From assembly GCA_903825445.1 (NCBI GenBank), contig CAIKAS010000189.1, forward strand, positions 1 through 64,000: 64,000 nt of DNA, read 5' to 3'. A program made the translations under genes and the position numbers. Origin of the DNA: an uncultured Acidobacteriia bacterium (lineage in GTDB: Bacteria; Acidobacteriota; Terriglobia; Bryobacterales; Bryobacteraceae). Positions within the stretch are counted from its first letter, which is position 1. The number at the start of each line of letters is the position of its first letter. Below are positions 8,640 to 18,365 of the stretch, one piece after another. The notes beneath the pieces are model-generated. The model worked only from the letters and a program-made list of their open reading frames with translations, searched no databases and had not been told where the DNA came from.

Positions 8640-9823
8640 GACCATTCGACTTACCACTTGGATTTAAATACGCCACTACGTACGCTGGCATTCGCAAACA
8701 GGAAAAAGACGACCTTGCGTTGATTGTTTCGGGGGTTCCTGCCGCGGCCGCGGCAGTTTTCACCACGAATAAAGTGCAGGCTGCGCCGGTGAAACTCGCG
8801 CGCGCCAGTATGCGCGCTTCGAAAGGAGTCTGCGGCGCTGTTCTCATCAATGCGGGCAATGCCAATTGCGCTACGAAAAACGGCGACCGCGTTGCGCTGA
8901 ATACTACCAAACAGCTCGCTAAGCTTCTGAAGCTCCAGGCCAATCAGGTGTTACCCGCTTCCACTGGCGTCATCGGTGTGGAACTCGATGAAAACCTGAT
9001 CATGAACAAGCTGCAGTACCTGGTGGACAATCTGAGCGACACTGCGTTGCCTGATGTGGCCCGTGCCATCCTGACCACCGACCTTCAGCCCAAGGGTGCA
9101 TCCCGTGAAGTCACGCTGCGCCGCGGTGCCGTGCGCATTGCCGGTATTACCAAAGGCTCCGGCATGATCCATCCGCGTATGGCAACCACTCTCGGTTTCG
9201 TCATGACTGACGCGCTGGTGCCGCAGACGCTGCTCCGCCGCATGCTGGTTCGGGCAACGGAGATCAGCTACAACCGCATCTCGGTGGATGGCGATACTTC
9301 CACCAACGACACGCTCATTGTGATGGCCAACGGCGCTTCCGGCGTCCGTCCCGATCCGAAAGAGATGAGCATCTTCGAAGAAGCTCTTGCCGAAACCCTG
9401 CAGTCGCTCGCACGCCAGATCGTGCGCGATGGCGAAGGTGCCCGCAAGCTGGTTTCCGTCGAAGTTCACGGCGCAATTACGGATTCTTCCGCCGCCGCCA
9501 TCGCCCGCGCCATCTCGATTTCACCGCTGGTGAAAACTGCTATCGCTGGCTGTGATCCCAACTGGGGCCGCATCCTCTCCGCCGCCGGCAACTCCGGCGT
9601 CAACTTCGATCCTTCGCTGGTGGAGATTACATTGCAGGACGTGAAGGTCTGCCGCAATGGTTTGGCCTCGCCGTTCGATGAAGCTGACATGAAACTCCGC
9701 CTCGACGACACGGATATCTCGGTCGTCTTCCGGATCGTAGGCAAAGGGAAGGGAAGCGCGACGTTCTGGACGTGCGACCTCACCGAAGACTACATCCACA
9801 TTAATGCGAATTACCGCACTTAG
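8636..9823 (+). CDS. argJ: Bifunctional glutamate N-acetyltransferase / ornithine acetyltransferase
   Basis: 395 residues. ArgJ transfers acetyl from N-acetylornithine to glutamate, recycling acetyl in arginine biosynthesis; many forms also use acetyl-CoA. The autocleavage site KGSGMIHPRMATTLGF is intact, with cleavage expected between Ala183 and the nucleophile Thr184. The oxyanion region ASTGVIG (108-114) and the C-terminal GCDPNWGRILSAAGNSG are also present. Whether it is mono- or bifunctional cannot be told from motifs. Confidence 0.96.
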   Translation: MRPFDLPLGFKYATTYAGIRKQEKDDLALIVSGVPAAAAAVFTTNKVQAAPVKLARASMRASKGVCGAVLINAGNANCATKNGDRVALNTTKQLAKLLKLQANQVLPASTGVIGVELDENLIMNKLQYLVDNLSDTALPDVARAILTTDLQPKGASREVTLRRGAVRIAGITKGSGMIHPRMATTLGFVMTDALVPQTLLRRMLVRATEISYNRISVDGDTSTNDTLIVMANGASGVRPDPKEMSIFEEALAETLQSLARQIVRDGEGARKLVSVEVHGAITDSSAAAIARAISISPLVKTAIAGCDPNWGRILSAAGNSGVNFDPSLVEITLQDVKVCRNGLASPFDEADMKLRLDDTDISVVFRIVGKGKGSATFWTCDLTEDYIHINANYRT

Positions 9824-10280
9824 TGCACTGTTGATTACGCTGCTTTCCGGCGCTGCCATCACCCAGGCCGCGCCGGAGCAAGAGGCCCCGTACACGCGGG
9901 CGATCGCCAAACTGGCGTCGTTCCTCAGTGATAACGAGCCGGTGGGCGCTCTGGAGGCCTTCGATAAGGCCATGCCCCGCTACGGTGCGATTGCCGAGGC
10001 CATCCAGGGCCTGATTGCCCAGTCCGAAATTCTCTGCTCCATCGACGTCGTCGAGGATAAAGAGGCCGATAAGGTCGATGCCGATGTCCATCATCTGGAC
10101 CTCGACTGGTACATGACCCTGAAGTCACGGGGAGACGAATCGCAGGTGCAGAGCCGCCGTCTGAGGGTGGCCGTGACGCTACAGAGGACGCAGGTCACGA
10201 AGGGTGGCAAGACGACTCCGGTCTGGCGGATCACCTCGCTCACCCCGGAGAAGATCTTCGCGCCCATGACTCTCAAGTAG
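9804..10280 (+). CDS. Secreted hypothetical protein
   Basis: 158 residues overlapping the 3' end of argJ by 20 bp in another frame. An N-terminal signal peptide is clear (MRITALSALLITLLSGAAIT, cleavage likely after QAA at about 23). The mature part is soluble, with an acidic centre (VVEDKEADKVDADVHHLDLD) and a beta-rich C-terminal half (residues 90-158). It resembles small secreted NTF2/SnoaL-like proteins in shape, but no signature residue is identified. Function unknown. Confidence 0.75.
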   Translation: MRITALSALLITLLSGAAITQAAPEQEAPYTRAIAKLASFLSDNEPVGALEAFDKAMPRYGAIAEAIQGLIAQSEILCSIDVVEDKEADKVDADVHHLDLDWYMTLKSRGDESQVQSRRLRVAVTLQRTQVTKGGKTTPVWRITSLTPEKIFAPMTLK

Positions 10281-10345
10281 GGTGAGTCACACGTAAGTCT
10301 CCATTTAGAATCAGCAGCTTGCGGAAATAGTCGTCGTCCGGCGTG

Positions 10346-10810
10346 CTACAACCGGACCAGATGATTCTCGAATTCAGCCACGCGGGGCTTCTTCCCAGGC
10401 ACCACACGCTGCCCTTCTTCAGCCAGTCGAGCCGCCTGTCCGGCCGGCCCGCCGGGCAGTTTCTCGATCAGACTGCCGTCGTCGCGGATCACGCGCCAGT
10501 AGGGCGTCACCCGCTGCTTGCCCGCCCGCTCGTCCTCAGCCGCCGCCTCCGCCGCGATGCGGACGAAAATCCCTGTCACGATCGGACAAGTGTGGTCAGC
10601 CCCCGCCTCCCGGGCCAGATGCTCCCGAATCTGCGACTGCTTAATCAACTGCCCACGCTTCGCCAACCGGATCGTCGCATCCACATCGGTGCCTTTAGGG
10701 ATCAGCAAAGTGCCCTGTCCCATCCGCTTCGCCATCTTGGCGGGAATGGCGACGATCTGGCCGCCATTTGGATGGCTCAACTTCTCCCGCCAGCTTCTAC
10801 GGGTTTTCAT
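10346..10810 (-). CDS. MGMT/alkyltransferase-like protein lacking the reactive cysteine
   Basis: 154 residues from the ATG at 10810; the longer upstream frame is not conserved-looking. Residues 101-130 (VTPYWRVIRDDGSLIEKLPG...QAARLAEEG) line up with the active-site loop of O6-alkylguanine-DNA alkyltransferases (PCHRV.R.DGSL...GG......L..EG), but the Cys and His of PCHR are Tyr104 and Trp105. The DNA-binding wing before it (QLIKQSQIREHLAREAGADH, 54-73) is kept. The only Cys is Cys75. It therefore most resembles alkyltransferase-like (ATL) proteins, which bind alkylated bases without repairing them. The N-terminal 50 residues are basic and family-specific. Confidence 0.7.
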   Translation of the reverse strand: MKTRRSWREKLSHPNGGQIVAIPAKMAKRMGQGTLLIPKGTDVDATIRLAKRGQLIKQSQIREHLAREAGADHTCPIVTGIFVRIAAEAAAEDERAGKQRVTPYWRVIRDDGSLIEKLPGGPAGQAARLAEEGQRVVPGKKPRVAEFENHLVRL

Positions 10811-10871
10811 ACCCACAGCATACTCCCGAACTTCCGTAATAATCCAGCCCCGAAACGGTCTACTCTGGTGA

Positions 10872-11450
10872 ATGCAACTGGCGACAGGAGAAAGCACCGT
10901 TTCCGCCTTACCGCAGCCCGGCTCGCCCGAACGCATGGCGCTCAGCGCGGGCGCTTGGGAATCGATGACGCTGGAGCGTGCCTTCGACGAGCACCATTCG
11001 CTCATCTTCCGGGTCGCCTATCGGATGACGGGCAATGCGGCCGATGCCGAAGACGTGCTTCAGACGGTTTTCCTCCGTCTGGCATCACGTGACGCTTCTT
11101 CGAGCGGCATTGAGAACGTGGAAAGCTACTTGCGCCGCGCTGCCGTCCATGCGTCGCTGAATTTGCTGGAATTGCGGTCGCGCAAAGATGTGCCGCTCGA
11201 AGGCGTGCCGGAACCAGCGGTGAAGAACGATCAGCGTGACCAGCGCGATCTTCGCGAAGTACTGCGGCTCGCCATCGGGCGGCTGGACCGGCGGTCGGCG
11301 GAGATGTTCGCGCTTCGCTTCATCGAGGGACATTCCAATCCCGAGATTGCGGAGATGTACGGCGTCTCGGCGCTGGTGGTGGCGGTTACGCTGCACCGCG
11401 CGAGAAAGCAGTTGCAAAAAGATATTCGAGAGATGGGAGGTGTGCGATGA
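10872..11450 (+). CDS. ECF RNA polymerase sigma factor
   Basis: 192 residues. Region 2 lies at about 38-75 (FDEHHSLIFRVAYRMTGNAADAEDVLQ) with the typical DAEDVLQ.VFLRL, and region 4 at about 125-185 (LDRRSAEMFALRFIEGHSNPEIAEMYGVS, then VTLHRARKQL). The conserved part begins at MTLERAFDEHH, so a later start (internal Met at about residue 32) is possible. The stop overlaps the ATG of the FecR-like gene (ATGA); that protein is its likely anti-sigma factor. Confidence 0.92.
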   Translation: MQLATGESTVSALPQPGSPERMALSAGAWESMTLERAFDEHHSLIFRVAYRMTGNAADAEDVLQTVFLRLASRDASSSGIENVESYLRRAAVHASLNLLELRSRKDVPLEGVPEPAVKNDQRDQRDLREVLRLAIGRLDRRSAEMFALRFIEGHSNPEIAEMYGVSALVVAVTLHRARKQLQKDIREMGGVR

Positions 11451-13915
11451 AATCGAACATGGAGCAAGCGCTGCGCGAGATTCGCGCACAGGAACCGACG
11501 GCGGCCGAGATGGAGCAGTCCTCGGCGCGTGTGCGGCAGCGGCTGTTTCCCTCACCTGAATCGCACGGAACGTCTGGTGGCGCCATTCGGGATTGTGCCG
11601 GATTCGTCGAGTTAATGCCCGCCGCTATCGCTGGTTCGCTGGATGGCTCGCGCCGCATGCTGTTTGACGTGCATGTTCGCGAATGCGTGGAGTGCCGCCG
11701 GGCGTTTTCGCGCCTGAATCAGGGTGCCGCGCGCGTCGTCGTGATGCAGCCAGCGCCGCGGCGCAGCGTGAACTATCAGGTTTGGGCGGTTGCGGCCTCT
11801 GTCGTGGTTGTTGCCGGAGCAGCGGCCTATTGGGGCGTTTACGAGTTTCCCGCGCTTCGAGGCGGTCCGCGCGCCACTGTGGAACAGATCGATGGATCGC
11901 TCTACCGTGTGAGCGGGGGCGTTCTTGTCCTCGTCGCGCAGGGTGCCGAGTTGAACGAGAACGATACGGTGCGTACTGCGAAGAGCTCTACCGCCGTGCT
12001 CCGTCTCAACGATGGCTCGAAAGTGGAAATGAACCAGCGCGCGCAGGTTTACGTAACCAGAAGTTGGACTGGATCCACCGTACATCTCGGGTTGGGCAGC
12101 ATCATCGTCGCGGCCTCCAAACAGCGCCAGGGGTCGCTACAGGTTGCGACCGCCGATTGCAACGTATCTGTGAAAGGAACCGTTTTCTCCGTCGATTCCG
12201 GGGTGAAAGGCTCGCGGGTCGCCGTGGCTGAAGGGACTGTTTGGGTGGATCACGGCACGCAGCACGACGTGTTGCATAAGGGAGATCAAACCTCCACTGC
12301 GCCCGATATGACGCCCGCGCCACTGGCGCAGGAATTCACCTGGAGTCGCAATTCAGCTCAATATATGGCGCTGTTGGGAGATCTGGCGGCGGTTAGCCAG
12401 AAGATTGCCGAACTTCCGACCGGGCAGTTGCGCTACCAATCGACGTTGATGTCGCATGTGCCTGCCAACGCCATCGCGATCGCCGCCATTCCCAATATCG
12501 GTGGGGAGATTGATCAGGCGACGACCATCTTCCACCAGAAGTTGGCGGAGAAGGGGACGCTCTCGGAATGGTGGAATCACCTTCCGGCCCCCCAGCGGGC
12601 GAACTTTGAGAAGACCATGCAGCAACTGACCACGATAAGTCAGTACCTGGGTAGCGAGATCGTCGTCTACGCGACCGGCTTCAAGTCTTCACCAGTTGTG
12701 GTGGCTGAAGAGACTCGGCCGGGTCTCGAAACATACCTGAAAGGTCAACTGCCCGCCGAGGTCTTGTCGCACATGCGGTTCGATAACAGCCTGTTCGTTG
12801 TGGGCGATAACCCTGACATCGGTCCAGGTGGTTTCACGGAGACCGCGCTTTATAAGAAGATGGTGCCCGAGTACAAACAGGGTGCTGGCTGGCTCTTCGC
12901 CGCCGATCTGGCATCTGGTGCCGGAGCTATGGATCCGGAGACCGGTATGCAGGATGTGCGTTTCATCATTGCCACCAGCAAAGAGAGTAAGAACGGAAAC
13001 GCCGGACCTGGACCCGTCTTCGGCGGCGGCAGCACTGAGAATCGTGCTGCGGTGATCTTCTCGAAAGACCGCACTGGAGTGGCGTCGTGGCTGGCAGCGC
13101 CGGGGCCGATGGGCTCACTTAGTTTCGTGTCGCCTGATGCGCTCTTCGCGGTTTCCACCCTCCTGCGGAATCCGTCCGTGGTGGTCGACGATCTGGTGGG
13201 CATCATGTCGCGGATCTCGAACGAACCGCTAAAATCTCCCGATATCGCCAGCGCCTTCGCCGGTGAAGTCTCAGTCGCGCTCGATGGTCCGATGCTGCCG
13301 GTGCCTGCGCTGAAGATTGTAGCGGAAGTCTACGATCCTGGCCGCATTCAGTCCGCCATGAGCAAGCTCGCGGATGACTATAATGCAACTCCCGGGAGTC
13401 ACGATAGAACCGGCGAACTCAAACTCACCCAAACCGACGCTGACGGCCAGTATTATTACACTCTCAAATTTGAAAAAATGCCGTGGGAAATCGACTGGAC
13501 GTTTGCCGATGGCTACTGGGTGGCGGCAACCAGCCGCGAACTGGTCGCTCGCTCACTCCAGAACCACCAGACCGGCTACACGTTGCCGAAATCGGCAATG
13601 TTCCAGTTGGGATTAACGCGCGATGGCAGCACCAATCTTTCGGCCGTGGTTTACCACAACATGGGCCAGACGCTCACGCCGCTGCTTAATCTGATGAACG
13701 GATTCAACATGACGCCAGGCCAGCGCAAGACGTTCGAGTCGCTGAAGGCGGGCGACCCCGGCGGCCTGATTTCATTCTGGGCGACGTCGGATCGCATCGA
13801 TATGGCCACCAGAGGTCCGATTCTCGGCATGGATATTTCTTCGCTGCTCAGTATGCAGGCCAGCGGCCCGATCAATATGGTTAGATCCATTCTGCCTCAG
13901 GGAGCGATGAAGTAA
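11447..13915 (+). CDS. Large FecR-domain transmembrane anti-sigma/sensor protein
   Basis: 822 residues. Residues 45-90 carry a zinc-binding anti-sigma motif ([12 protein letters not shown], HxxxCxxC). A transmembrane segment follows at about 107-128 ([20 protein letters not shown]). A FecR domain lies at about 140-265 ([42 protein letters not shown]). Unusually, a further roughly 530-residue extracytoplasmic region follows (about 290-822) with no sequence motif I can name; its repeated (V/I)A..P..A/G elements recall DUF3352-type proteins. Topology: cytoplasmic sigma-binding zinc finger and periplasmic sensor. Coupled to the ECF gene, and only 4 bp before the ABC operon, which it may control. 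Confidence 0.85.
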   Translation: MKSNMEQALREIRAQEPTAAEMEQSSARVRQRLFPSPESHGTSGGAIRDCAGFVELMPAAIAGSLDGSRRMLFDVHVRECVECRRAFSRLNQGAARVVVMQPAPRRSVNYQVWAVAASVVVVAGAAAYWGVYEFPALRGGPRATVEQIDGSLYRVSGGVLVLVAQGAELNENDTVRTAKSSTAVLRLNDGSKVEMNQRAQVYVTRSWTGSTVHLGLGSIIVAASKQRQGSLQVATADCNVSVKGTVFSVDSGVKGSRVAVAEGTVWVDHGTQHDVLHKGDQTSTAPDMTPAPLAQEFTWSRNSAQYMALLGDLAAVSQKIAELPTGQLRYQSTLMSHVPANAIAIAAIPNIGGEIDQATTIFHQKLAEKGTLSEWWNHLPAPQRANFEKTMQQLTTISQYLGSEIVVYATGFKSSPVVVAEETRPGLETYLKGQLPAEVLSHMRFDNSLFVVGDNPDIGPGGFTETALYKKMVPEYKQGAGWLFAADLASGAGAMDPETGMQDVRFIIATSKESKNGNAGPGPVFGGGSTENRAAVIFSKDRTGVASWLAAPGPMGSLSFVSPDALFAVSTLLRNPSVVVDDLVGIMSRISNEPLKSPDIASAFAGEVSVALDGPMLPVPALKIVAEVYDPGRIQSAMSKLADDYNATPGSHDRTGELKLTQTDADGQYYYTLKFEKMPWEIDWTFADGYWVAATSRELVARSLQNHQTGYTLPKSAMFQLGLTRDGSTNLSAVVYHNMGQTLTPLLNLMNGFNMTPGQRKTFESLKAGDPGGLISFWATSDRIDMATRGPILGMDISSLLSMQASGPINMVRSILPQGAMK

Positions 13916-13919
13916 CAGC

Positions 13920-14858
13920 ATGACTGCTCCACACATTGAACTCGAAGATCTCCGAGTCACGCTCGGCAAGCGCGAGATCCTGCGCGGACTCAACCTGCAG
14001 CTTCGCGCCCCCACGGTCGGCTTGCTTGGTCCCAACGGCGCCGGCAAGAGCACGCTGATCAATACGCTGCTTGGCTTCTGGAAACCCTCCTCTGGCACCG
14101 CGCGCGTGATGGGGCACGATGTTCGAACGGAAGGCCGACAGATCCGCGCGCTCATCGGTTATATGCCGGAGAACGACTGCTTCATCGCGAACATGCCTGC
14201 TATCTCATTTGTGCGGCTGGGCGCGGAACTCTCCGGCCTGCCTTCCGAACAGGCGCTCGAACGTGCGCATGAAGCGCTGTTCTATGTGGGCCTCGGTGAA
14301 GCGCGCTATCGCAAGATGGGGGCGTTCTCCCTCGGTATGAAGCAGATGGCGAAGCTGGCGCAGGCTATTGTGCATGGTCCGAAAGTGCTGATCCTCGATG
14401 AGCCGACCAACGGTCTCGATCCGCAGGCACGCACGCGAATGATCCGCCTGATTCGGGAAATGCGCGACCTCGGGACTATGCACATCGTGGTCTGCTCGCA
14501 CCTGCTGCGGGATATCGAAGAGACCTGCGAAGAGGCCGTGATTCTGAAGGCCGGGCAGGTGGTCCACTACTCGAATCTCGAAGCTGAACGTGCGGCGAAC
14601 CGCCGCTTCGTCGAAATCGAAACGGAGGGCGATGATGGCACCTTCGCCGACGCGATTGAAATGCTGGGCTGTGTCTGCTCTGTGACTGCTGGCAAGATTC
14701 GCACCGTGCTGCCGGAGGGGATCGAGATTCGGGATCTCTATCGGTTAGCGGCTGATCGGGATATCCAGCTTCGCCGACTGAATTACCGGCGCGACAGCCT
14801 CGAAGACATCTTCCTCAAGGCCATGGATATGAAGGAGGCAGTGAGTGGCCGTCTATAA
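13920..14858 (+). CDS. ABC transporter ATP-binding protein (ABC-2 type exporter)
   Basis: 312 residues. Walker [10 protein letters not shown] (about 38-46), a degenerate signature [13 protein letters not shown], Walker [14 protein letters not shown] and H-loop VVCSHLL are present. The C-terminal 80 residues form the usual regulatory extension of drug/NatA-like ATPases. It is the first of four overlapping genes (ATPase-permease-ATPase-permease). Substrate unknown. Confidence 0.93.
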   Translation: MTAPHIELEDLRVTLGKREILRGLNLQLRAPTVGLLGPNGAGKSTLINTLLGFWKPSSGTARVMGHDVRTEGRQIRALIGYMPENDCFIANMPAISFVRLGAELSGLPSEQALERAHEALFYVGLGEARYRKMGAFSLGMKQMAKLAQAIVHGPKVLILDEPTNGLDPQARTRMIRLIREMRDLGTMHIVVCSHLLRDIEETCEEAVILKAGQVVHYSNLEAERAANRRFVEIETEGDDGTFADAIEMLGCVCSVTAGKIRTVLPEGIEIRDLYRLAADRDIQLRRLNYRRDSLEDIFLKAMDMKEAVSGRL

Positions 14859-15708
14859 ACGCACCTATAAAGCCTACGCCGGGCCGCTAACCAATCCGGC
14901 ATGGCGATTTCTCGTGCTGCAGCGCTCTGCCTTCCGATCGGTGTTCAAGTCCAGAATGCTGCTGATGGCTTACGTGGCATGCTTCATACCTGTCTTACTG
15001 GTACTCTGCACGCTCTATCTAAACCAGAACGCTTCCGTTCTGGCGCTGGTCCATCAGAAAGCAGGCTTCATCAAAGTTGATGGTTCTTTCTTCATGAATG
15101 TGTTGGGTTTTCAAGGCATACTCGCCGGAATTCTGACTGCGTTCATTGCACCAACTCTGATTGCGCCCGACCTGGTCAATGGAGCACTTTCGCTCTATCT
15201 CAGCCGGCCATTTTCACGAGCCGAATATATCCTGGGAAAAGGGTCTGTGATAGCGACCCTGGCGGGTGCGCTGACTCTTTTACCGGGCCTGTTGATTTAC
15301 ATCGTGCAAAGCTCGCTGCTCGGCTGGAACTGGATGCTGGACAATTTCTATCTTGCCAGCGCGACGATCTTCATCTGCGGGATCATCCTTGCAATATTCA
15401 CTCTGCTGGGGCTTGCCATGTCCGCCCTGGTGCGATGGCGGATCGTGGCAGGCGCGCTTATTCTTGCCGTTTTCGCAATCGGCAAAGGCTTCGGCGCCAT
15501 GATCGACAGCGTCATGAGGACCAACAGTGGCAATTATCTCGACCTGCAAACGCTCATCCAGATCGTGGCCATGGACATGTTCCACACGACGCCTCAGCAG
15601 AGCGACTACGTCTCGAACTGGTCCGCCTGGGTAGCCTTGCTCGCCATTTGCGGCCTGCTGCTCTACATACTGAATCGCAAACTGCGCGTCTGTGAGGTGG
15701 CCGGGTGA
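14845..15708 (+). CDS. ABC-2 family permease
   Basis: 287 residues from a GTG start at 14845, placed 7 bp after a strong Shine-Dalgarno sequence (AAGGAGG, 14832-14838) that lies inside the preceding gene; overlap 14 bp. Six hydrophobic segments are visible at about 33-55, 88-110, 125-150, 165-195, 196-215 and 260-280. The soluble residues between TM1 and TM2 (about 60-85) are typical of ABC-2 permeases. It should pair with the ATPase just upstream. Confidence 0.88.
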   Translation: MAVYKRTYKAYAGPLTNPAWRFLVLQRSAFRSVFKSRMLLMAYVACFIPVLLVLCTLYLNQNASVLALVHQKAGFIKVDGSFFMNVLGFQGILAGILTAFIAPTLIAPDLVNGALSLYLSRPFSRAEYILGKGSVIATLAGALTLLPGLLIYIVQSSLLGWNWMLDNFYLASATIFICGIILAIFTLLGLAMSALVRWRIVAGALILAVFAIGKGFGAMIDSVMRTNSGNYLDLQTLIQIVAMDMFHTTPQQSDYVSNWSAWVALLAICGLLLYILNRKLRVCEVAG

Positions 15709-16655
15709 CCCTTGTGTCCAACACCGACATCGTCTTCGATAATGTCAGCAGGTTTTACGGTGAAGTGCTTGGCGTGAACCGCGTGAACCTGTCGATTCCC
15801 CCGGGAGTCACGAGCCTGGTCGGACCGAATGGCTCGGGCAAGACCACACTGATGAACATGATCGCGGGATTGCTGAGGCCGTCCCGGGGAAGCGTCACGG
15901 TCTGTGGTTTGCGCACGGACGATGCCGAGACTTACATGCGATTAGTCGGCTACTCCACGCAGTACGATGCATTTCCTCGCGGGCTTACTGGCTACGAATT
16001 CGTCGAGTGCTACCTGCGGCTGTACGGGTACAACGCGAAGGATACGCAGCGCCTGGCGTGGGAAGCGATCGACCGCGTTGGGCTGCGCGAGCCTTCGGCG
16101 CGCCGTATTGCCGGATACAGCAAGGGGATGCGGCAGAGAATCAAACTGGCGCAGGCCATTGCTCATCGTCCGCGTGTTCTGGTGCTCGATGAGCCACTGA
16201 ACGGACTCGATCCGCTCGCCCGCGCGGAGACAATCGCACTGTTTCAGGCACTGGCGGCGGAAGGTTCGCACGTGCTGATCTCCACGCACATCCTGCACGA
16301 AGTCGATCTGATTTCCGACCGTGTGATTATGATGAACCAGGGCTACGTCGTAGCCGAAGGGCAGATTCGCGGTATGCGCGACGAGATCTCCGAGCACCCG
16401 ATGCAGGTGCTGATCCGTTGCGACAAGCCGGAGTATCTGGCGTCGCGGTTGTTCGGCGAAAAGCAGGTGGAGGAGATACGCCTGCACGCCGACCGCGCCG
16501 GACTACTGGTGCGCACGCGTAATGCCGACAGCTTCTACAAGCTGTTGAATCACATTGCGCTAAACGGAGTCCAGATCGAATCGGTTTCACCGGCGGATGA
16601 TGATGCGCAATCGGTCTACGAGTATCTGATTGGATCGGAGGAGAGCACGAAATGA
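15705..16655 (+). CDS. ABC transporter ATP-binding protein (second pair)
   Basis: 316 residues from a GTG start overlapping the permease stop (GTGA). Walker A GPNGSGKTT (about 39-47), Q-loop YSTQYDAFPRG, signature YSKGMRQRIKLAQ, Walker B VLVLDEPLNGLDP and H-loop ISTHIL are intact. The long C-terminal extension (about 225-316) is shared with the other ATPase of the operon. Two different ATPases suggest two transporters or one hetero-tetramer. Confidence 0.92.
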   Translation: MTLVSNTDIVFDNVSRFYGEVLGVNRVNLSIPPGVTSLVGPNGSGKTTLMNMIAGLLRPSRGSVTVCGLRTDDAETYMRLVGYSTQYDAFPRGLTGYEFVECYLRLYGYNAKDTQRLAWEAIDRVGLREPSARRIAGYSKGMRQRIKLAQAIAHRPRVLVLDEPLNGLDPLARAETIALFQALAAEGSHVLISTHILHEVDLISDRVIMMNQGYVVAEGQIRGMRDEISEHPMQVLIRCDKPEYLASRLFGEKQVEEIRLHADRAGLLVRTRNADSFYKLLNHIALNGVQIESVSPADDDAQSVYEYLIGSEESTK

Positions 16656-17518
16656 CCGCAGCTACTAACTGGGGCCTCTGGCGACGGCAGATCTTCGCCA
16701 TCATGCGCATCGACTTGCGCAAAACGTTCTTCGCCAAACGCGGGCTGTGGATCTATCTGCTGGCTTTTGCGCCGGAGGTGCCAATGATTGGGCACTGGCT
16801 GATCCAGCGCGGCCCCGCCCCTGGCAGCATCGACTACGACACCCTTGGACAGGATGTCCGGATCTTTGCCGGTATTTTCCAGTTTTTCTACTTGCGGGTG
16901 GCGATCTTCTTCGGCTGCCTGGGTATCTTCGCCAACCTTTTCCGCGGCGAAATGATGGACAAAAGCCTGCACTACTACCTGCTGGCGCCGGTGCGGAGAG
17001 AAGTGCTGGTAATCGGAAAGTTCCTCTCTGGACTAACGGCGGCCGTGGTGATTTTCGGTGGTTCAGCGATCCTCCAGTTTCCTGCTATGTTCTGGCATCA
17101 CGGCAGAGACCTGATGCACGCCTATATGTTCGATGGGCCGGGGATGTCGCATCTGGTGTCGTACTTCCTGGCGGCTGTGCTGGCCTGCGTCGGGTACGGC
17201 AGTTTGTTCCTGGCGGCGGGAGTGCTGTTCCGCAATCCTTTGTTTCCGGCTGCGACGCTGCTGATATGGGAGAGCATCAACGGCTTCCTGCCTGCGCTGT
17301 TGAAGAAGATCAGCGTCATTTACTGGCTGCAATCGATCTGCCCGATAGCTTTGCCTGCCCCGCCGGCAAGGGGAAATATCATGGCGCTGCTGGTGATAGA
17401 TATCGACCCGGCTCCCACTCAGGTTGCCATTGTGAATCTGCTGCTGATCGCGGGTTTCGTTCTGGTGTGGGCGGCGCTGCGGGCGCGCAAGCTGGAAATT
17501 GCCTACGGCACTGACTAG
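16652..17518 (+). CDS. ABC-2 family permease (second pair)
   Basis: 288 residues, ATGA overlap with the ATPase gene. Hydrophobic segments lie at about 28-45, 75-95 (FQFFYLRVAIFFGCLGIFANL), 125-145, 165-190, 195-215 and 248-270. The 'ANLFRGEMMDKSLHYYLLAPVRREVLVIGKF' region is the cytoplasmic coupling segment common in ABC-2 permeases. The 3' end overlaps the convergent 68-residue gene by 4 bp. Confidence 0.87.
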   Translation: MTAATNWGLWRRQIFAIMRIDLRKTFFAKRGLWIYLLAFAPEVPMIGHWLIQRGPAPGSIDYDTLGQDVRIFAGIFQFFYLRVAIFFGCLGIFANLFRGEMMDKSLHYYLLAPVRREVLVIGKFLSGLTAAVVIFGGSAILQFPAMFWHHGRDLMHAYMFDGPGMSHLVSYFLAAVLACVGYGSLFLAAGVLFRNPLFPAATLLIWESINGFLPALLKKISVIYWLQSICPIALPAPPARGNIMALLVIDIDPAPTQVAIVNLLLIAGFVLVWAALRARKLEIAYGTD

Positions 17519-17721
17519 CGGGTACTGCCGTCACGCGGAGCTTCCGCGTGATGGACGAGACTCAGCAGATAGAGGATCACGCCTGCCGCCATCACGGGCA
17601 CACCGAGTCCGACGAACGCGATGAACGCGAGCGGGTGGAGCGGTAGCAGAGACAGGAACTGGAGGAGCAGTCCGAGGGCTACGATGAGGCCTGCGCGGCG
17701 TAGTTTAGCTTCGATGTTCAT
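17515..17721 (-). CDS. Small two-helix membrane protein of the cytochrome operon
   Basis: 68 residues with two hydrophobic segments at about 10-30 (AGLIVALGLLLQFLSLLPLH) and 33-55 (AFIAFVGLGVPVMAAGVILYLLS). It overlaps the NapC/NrfH-like gene by 4 bp (ATGA), so it is translated with the multiheme cytochrome operon. No heme motif. It may be a small subunit or assembly factor; this is inference from position. Confidence 0.7.
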   Translation of the reverse strand: MNIEAKLRRAGLIVALGLLLQFLSLLPLHPLAFIAFVGLGVPVMAAGVILYLLSLVHHAEAPRDGSTR

Positions 17722-18359
17722 TGGGCTTCCGTCTCCTTCGGTTCGGACCAGAACTTGGCGTCCTTGAGGTCGCCGATTTCATGCAGCGTATCGTGGCAGC
17801 CCGACGAGATACATGAGAGCTTGCCGGCCTTCACTTTGTCGAGCATGTCGGCCGTCTTGTGGTGGCCGTTCACTTCTTCAAACTTGCGCGCCCCCAGATG
17901 GCAGTGCAGGCAGGTGGTGTTGGGGAAAGGCTTATAGAGCTTGATTTCTTCGGGCTTCGGAATGGTACCGAAGTATTGCACGAAGATGTGGTGCAGGCCG
18001 TTGAACTTTGCCTTGACGGCGCCGAACATGGCGTAGTCGGTGTGGCAGGTGTAGCAGGCGTGGTCGCGTGGAACGCGGTTGTTCTGGAAATGCGCGGCGG
18101 GAATGTAACTCTTATCGTCATAGTGGAGGCTCTTCCCAAAAGGCTCCATTACGTGGCAGGAGAGGCAAAACTGGGTGGAGGTGGCCCGGTCCAGATGCGA
18201 TTCAAAACCGCCCCAGACCGAGACCACCGGCAACACCAGCAGCGCGACGAACGCCAGCATCTTACCTTCACGCGACCGGGTGACCCCCGCGCGGAGACCC
18301 ACAAACAAGGCAAGCGCGAGACTCAGCGCGATCAGGGTAAGAACAATGGCGATTGGCAT
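17718..18359 (-). CDS. NapC/NirT (NrfH/CymA-like) tetraheme cytochrome c, quinol dehydrogenase
   Basis: 213 residues. Two N-terminal hydrophobic segments (about 3-24 and 35-52) anchor it in the inner membrane. Heme-binding motifs are CLSCH, CYTCH and CLHCH plus an atypical CISSGCH (C-x4-CH), giving four probable hemes. This is the architecture of enzymes that take electrons from menaquinol/ubiquinol into the periplasm. Placement behind an MtrB-like barrel and a decaheme cytochrome fits a CymA-like entry point for a trans-envelope chain. Confidence 0.85.
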   Translation of the reverse strand: MPIAIVLTLIALSLALALFVGLRAGVTRSREGKMLAFVALLVLPVVSVWGGFESHLDRATSTQFCLSCHVMEPFGKSLHYDDKSYIPAAHFQNNRVPRDHACYTCHTDYAMFGAVKAKFNGLHHIFVQYFGTIPKPEEIKLYKPFPNTTCLHCHLGARKFEEVNGHHKTADMLDKVKAGKLSCISSGCHDTLHEIGDLKDAKFWSEPKETEAQ

Positions 18360-18365
18360 AATAAC

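Noticed and set aside
8742-8753. Avoidance of CCGCGG in the genome as evidence of an Eco29kI-like specificity
   Set aside because: Two adjacent CCGCGG sites occur here in argJ and others are present, so there is no sign of site avoidance.
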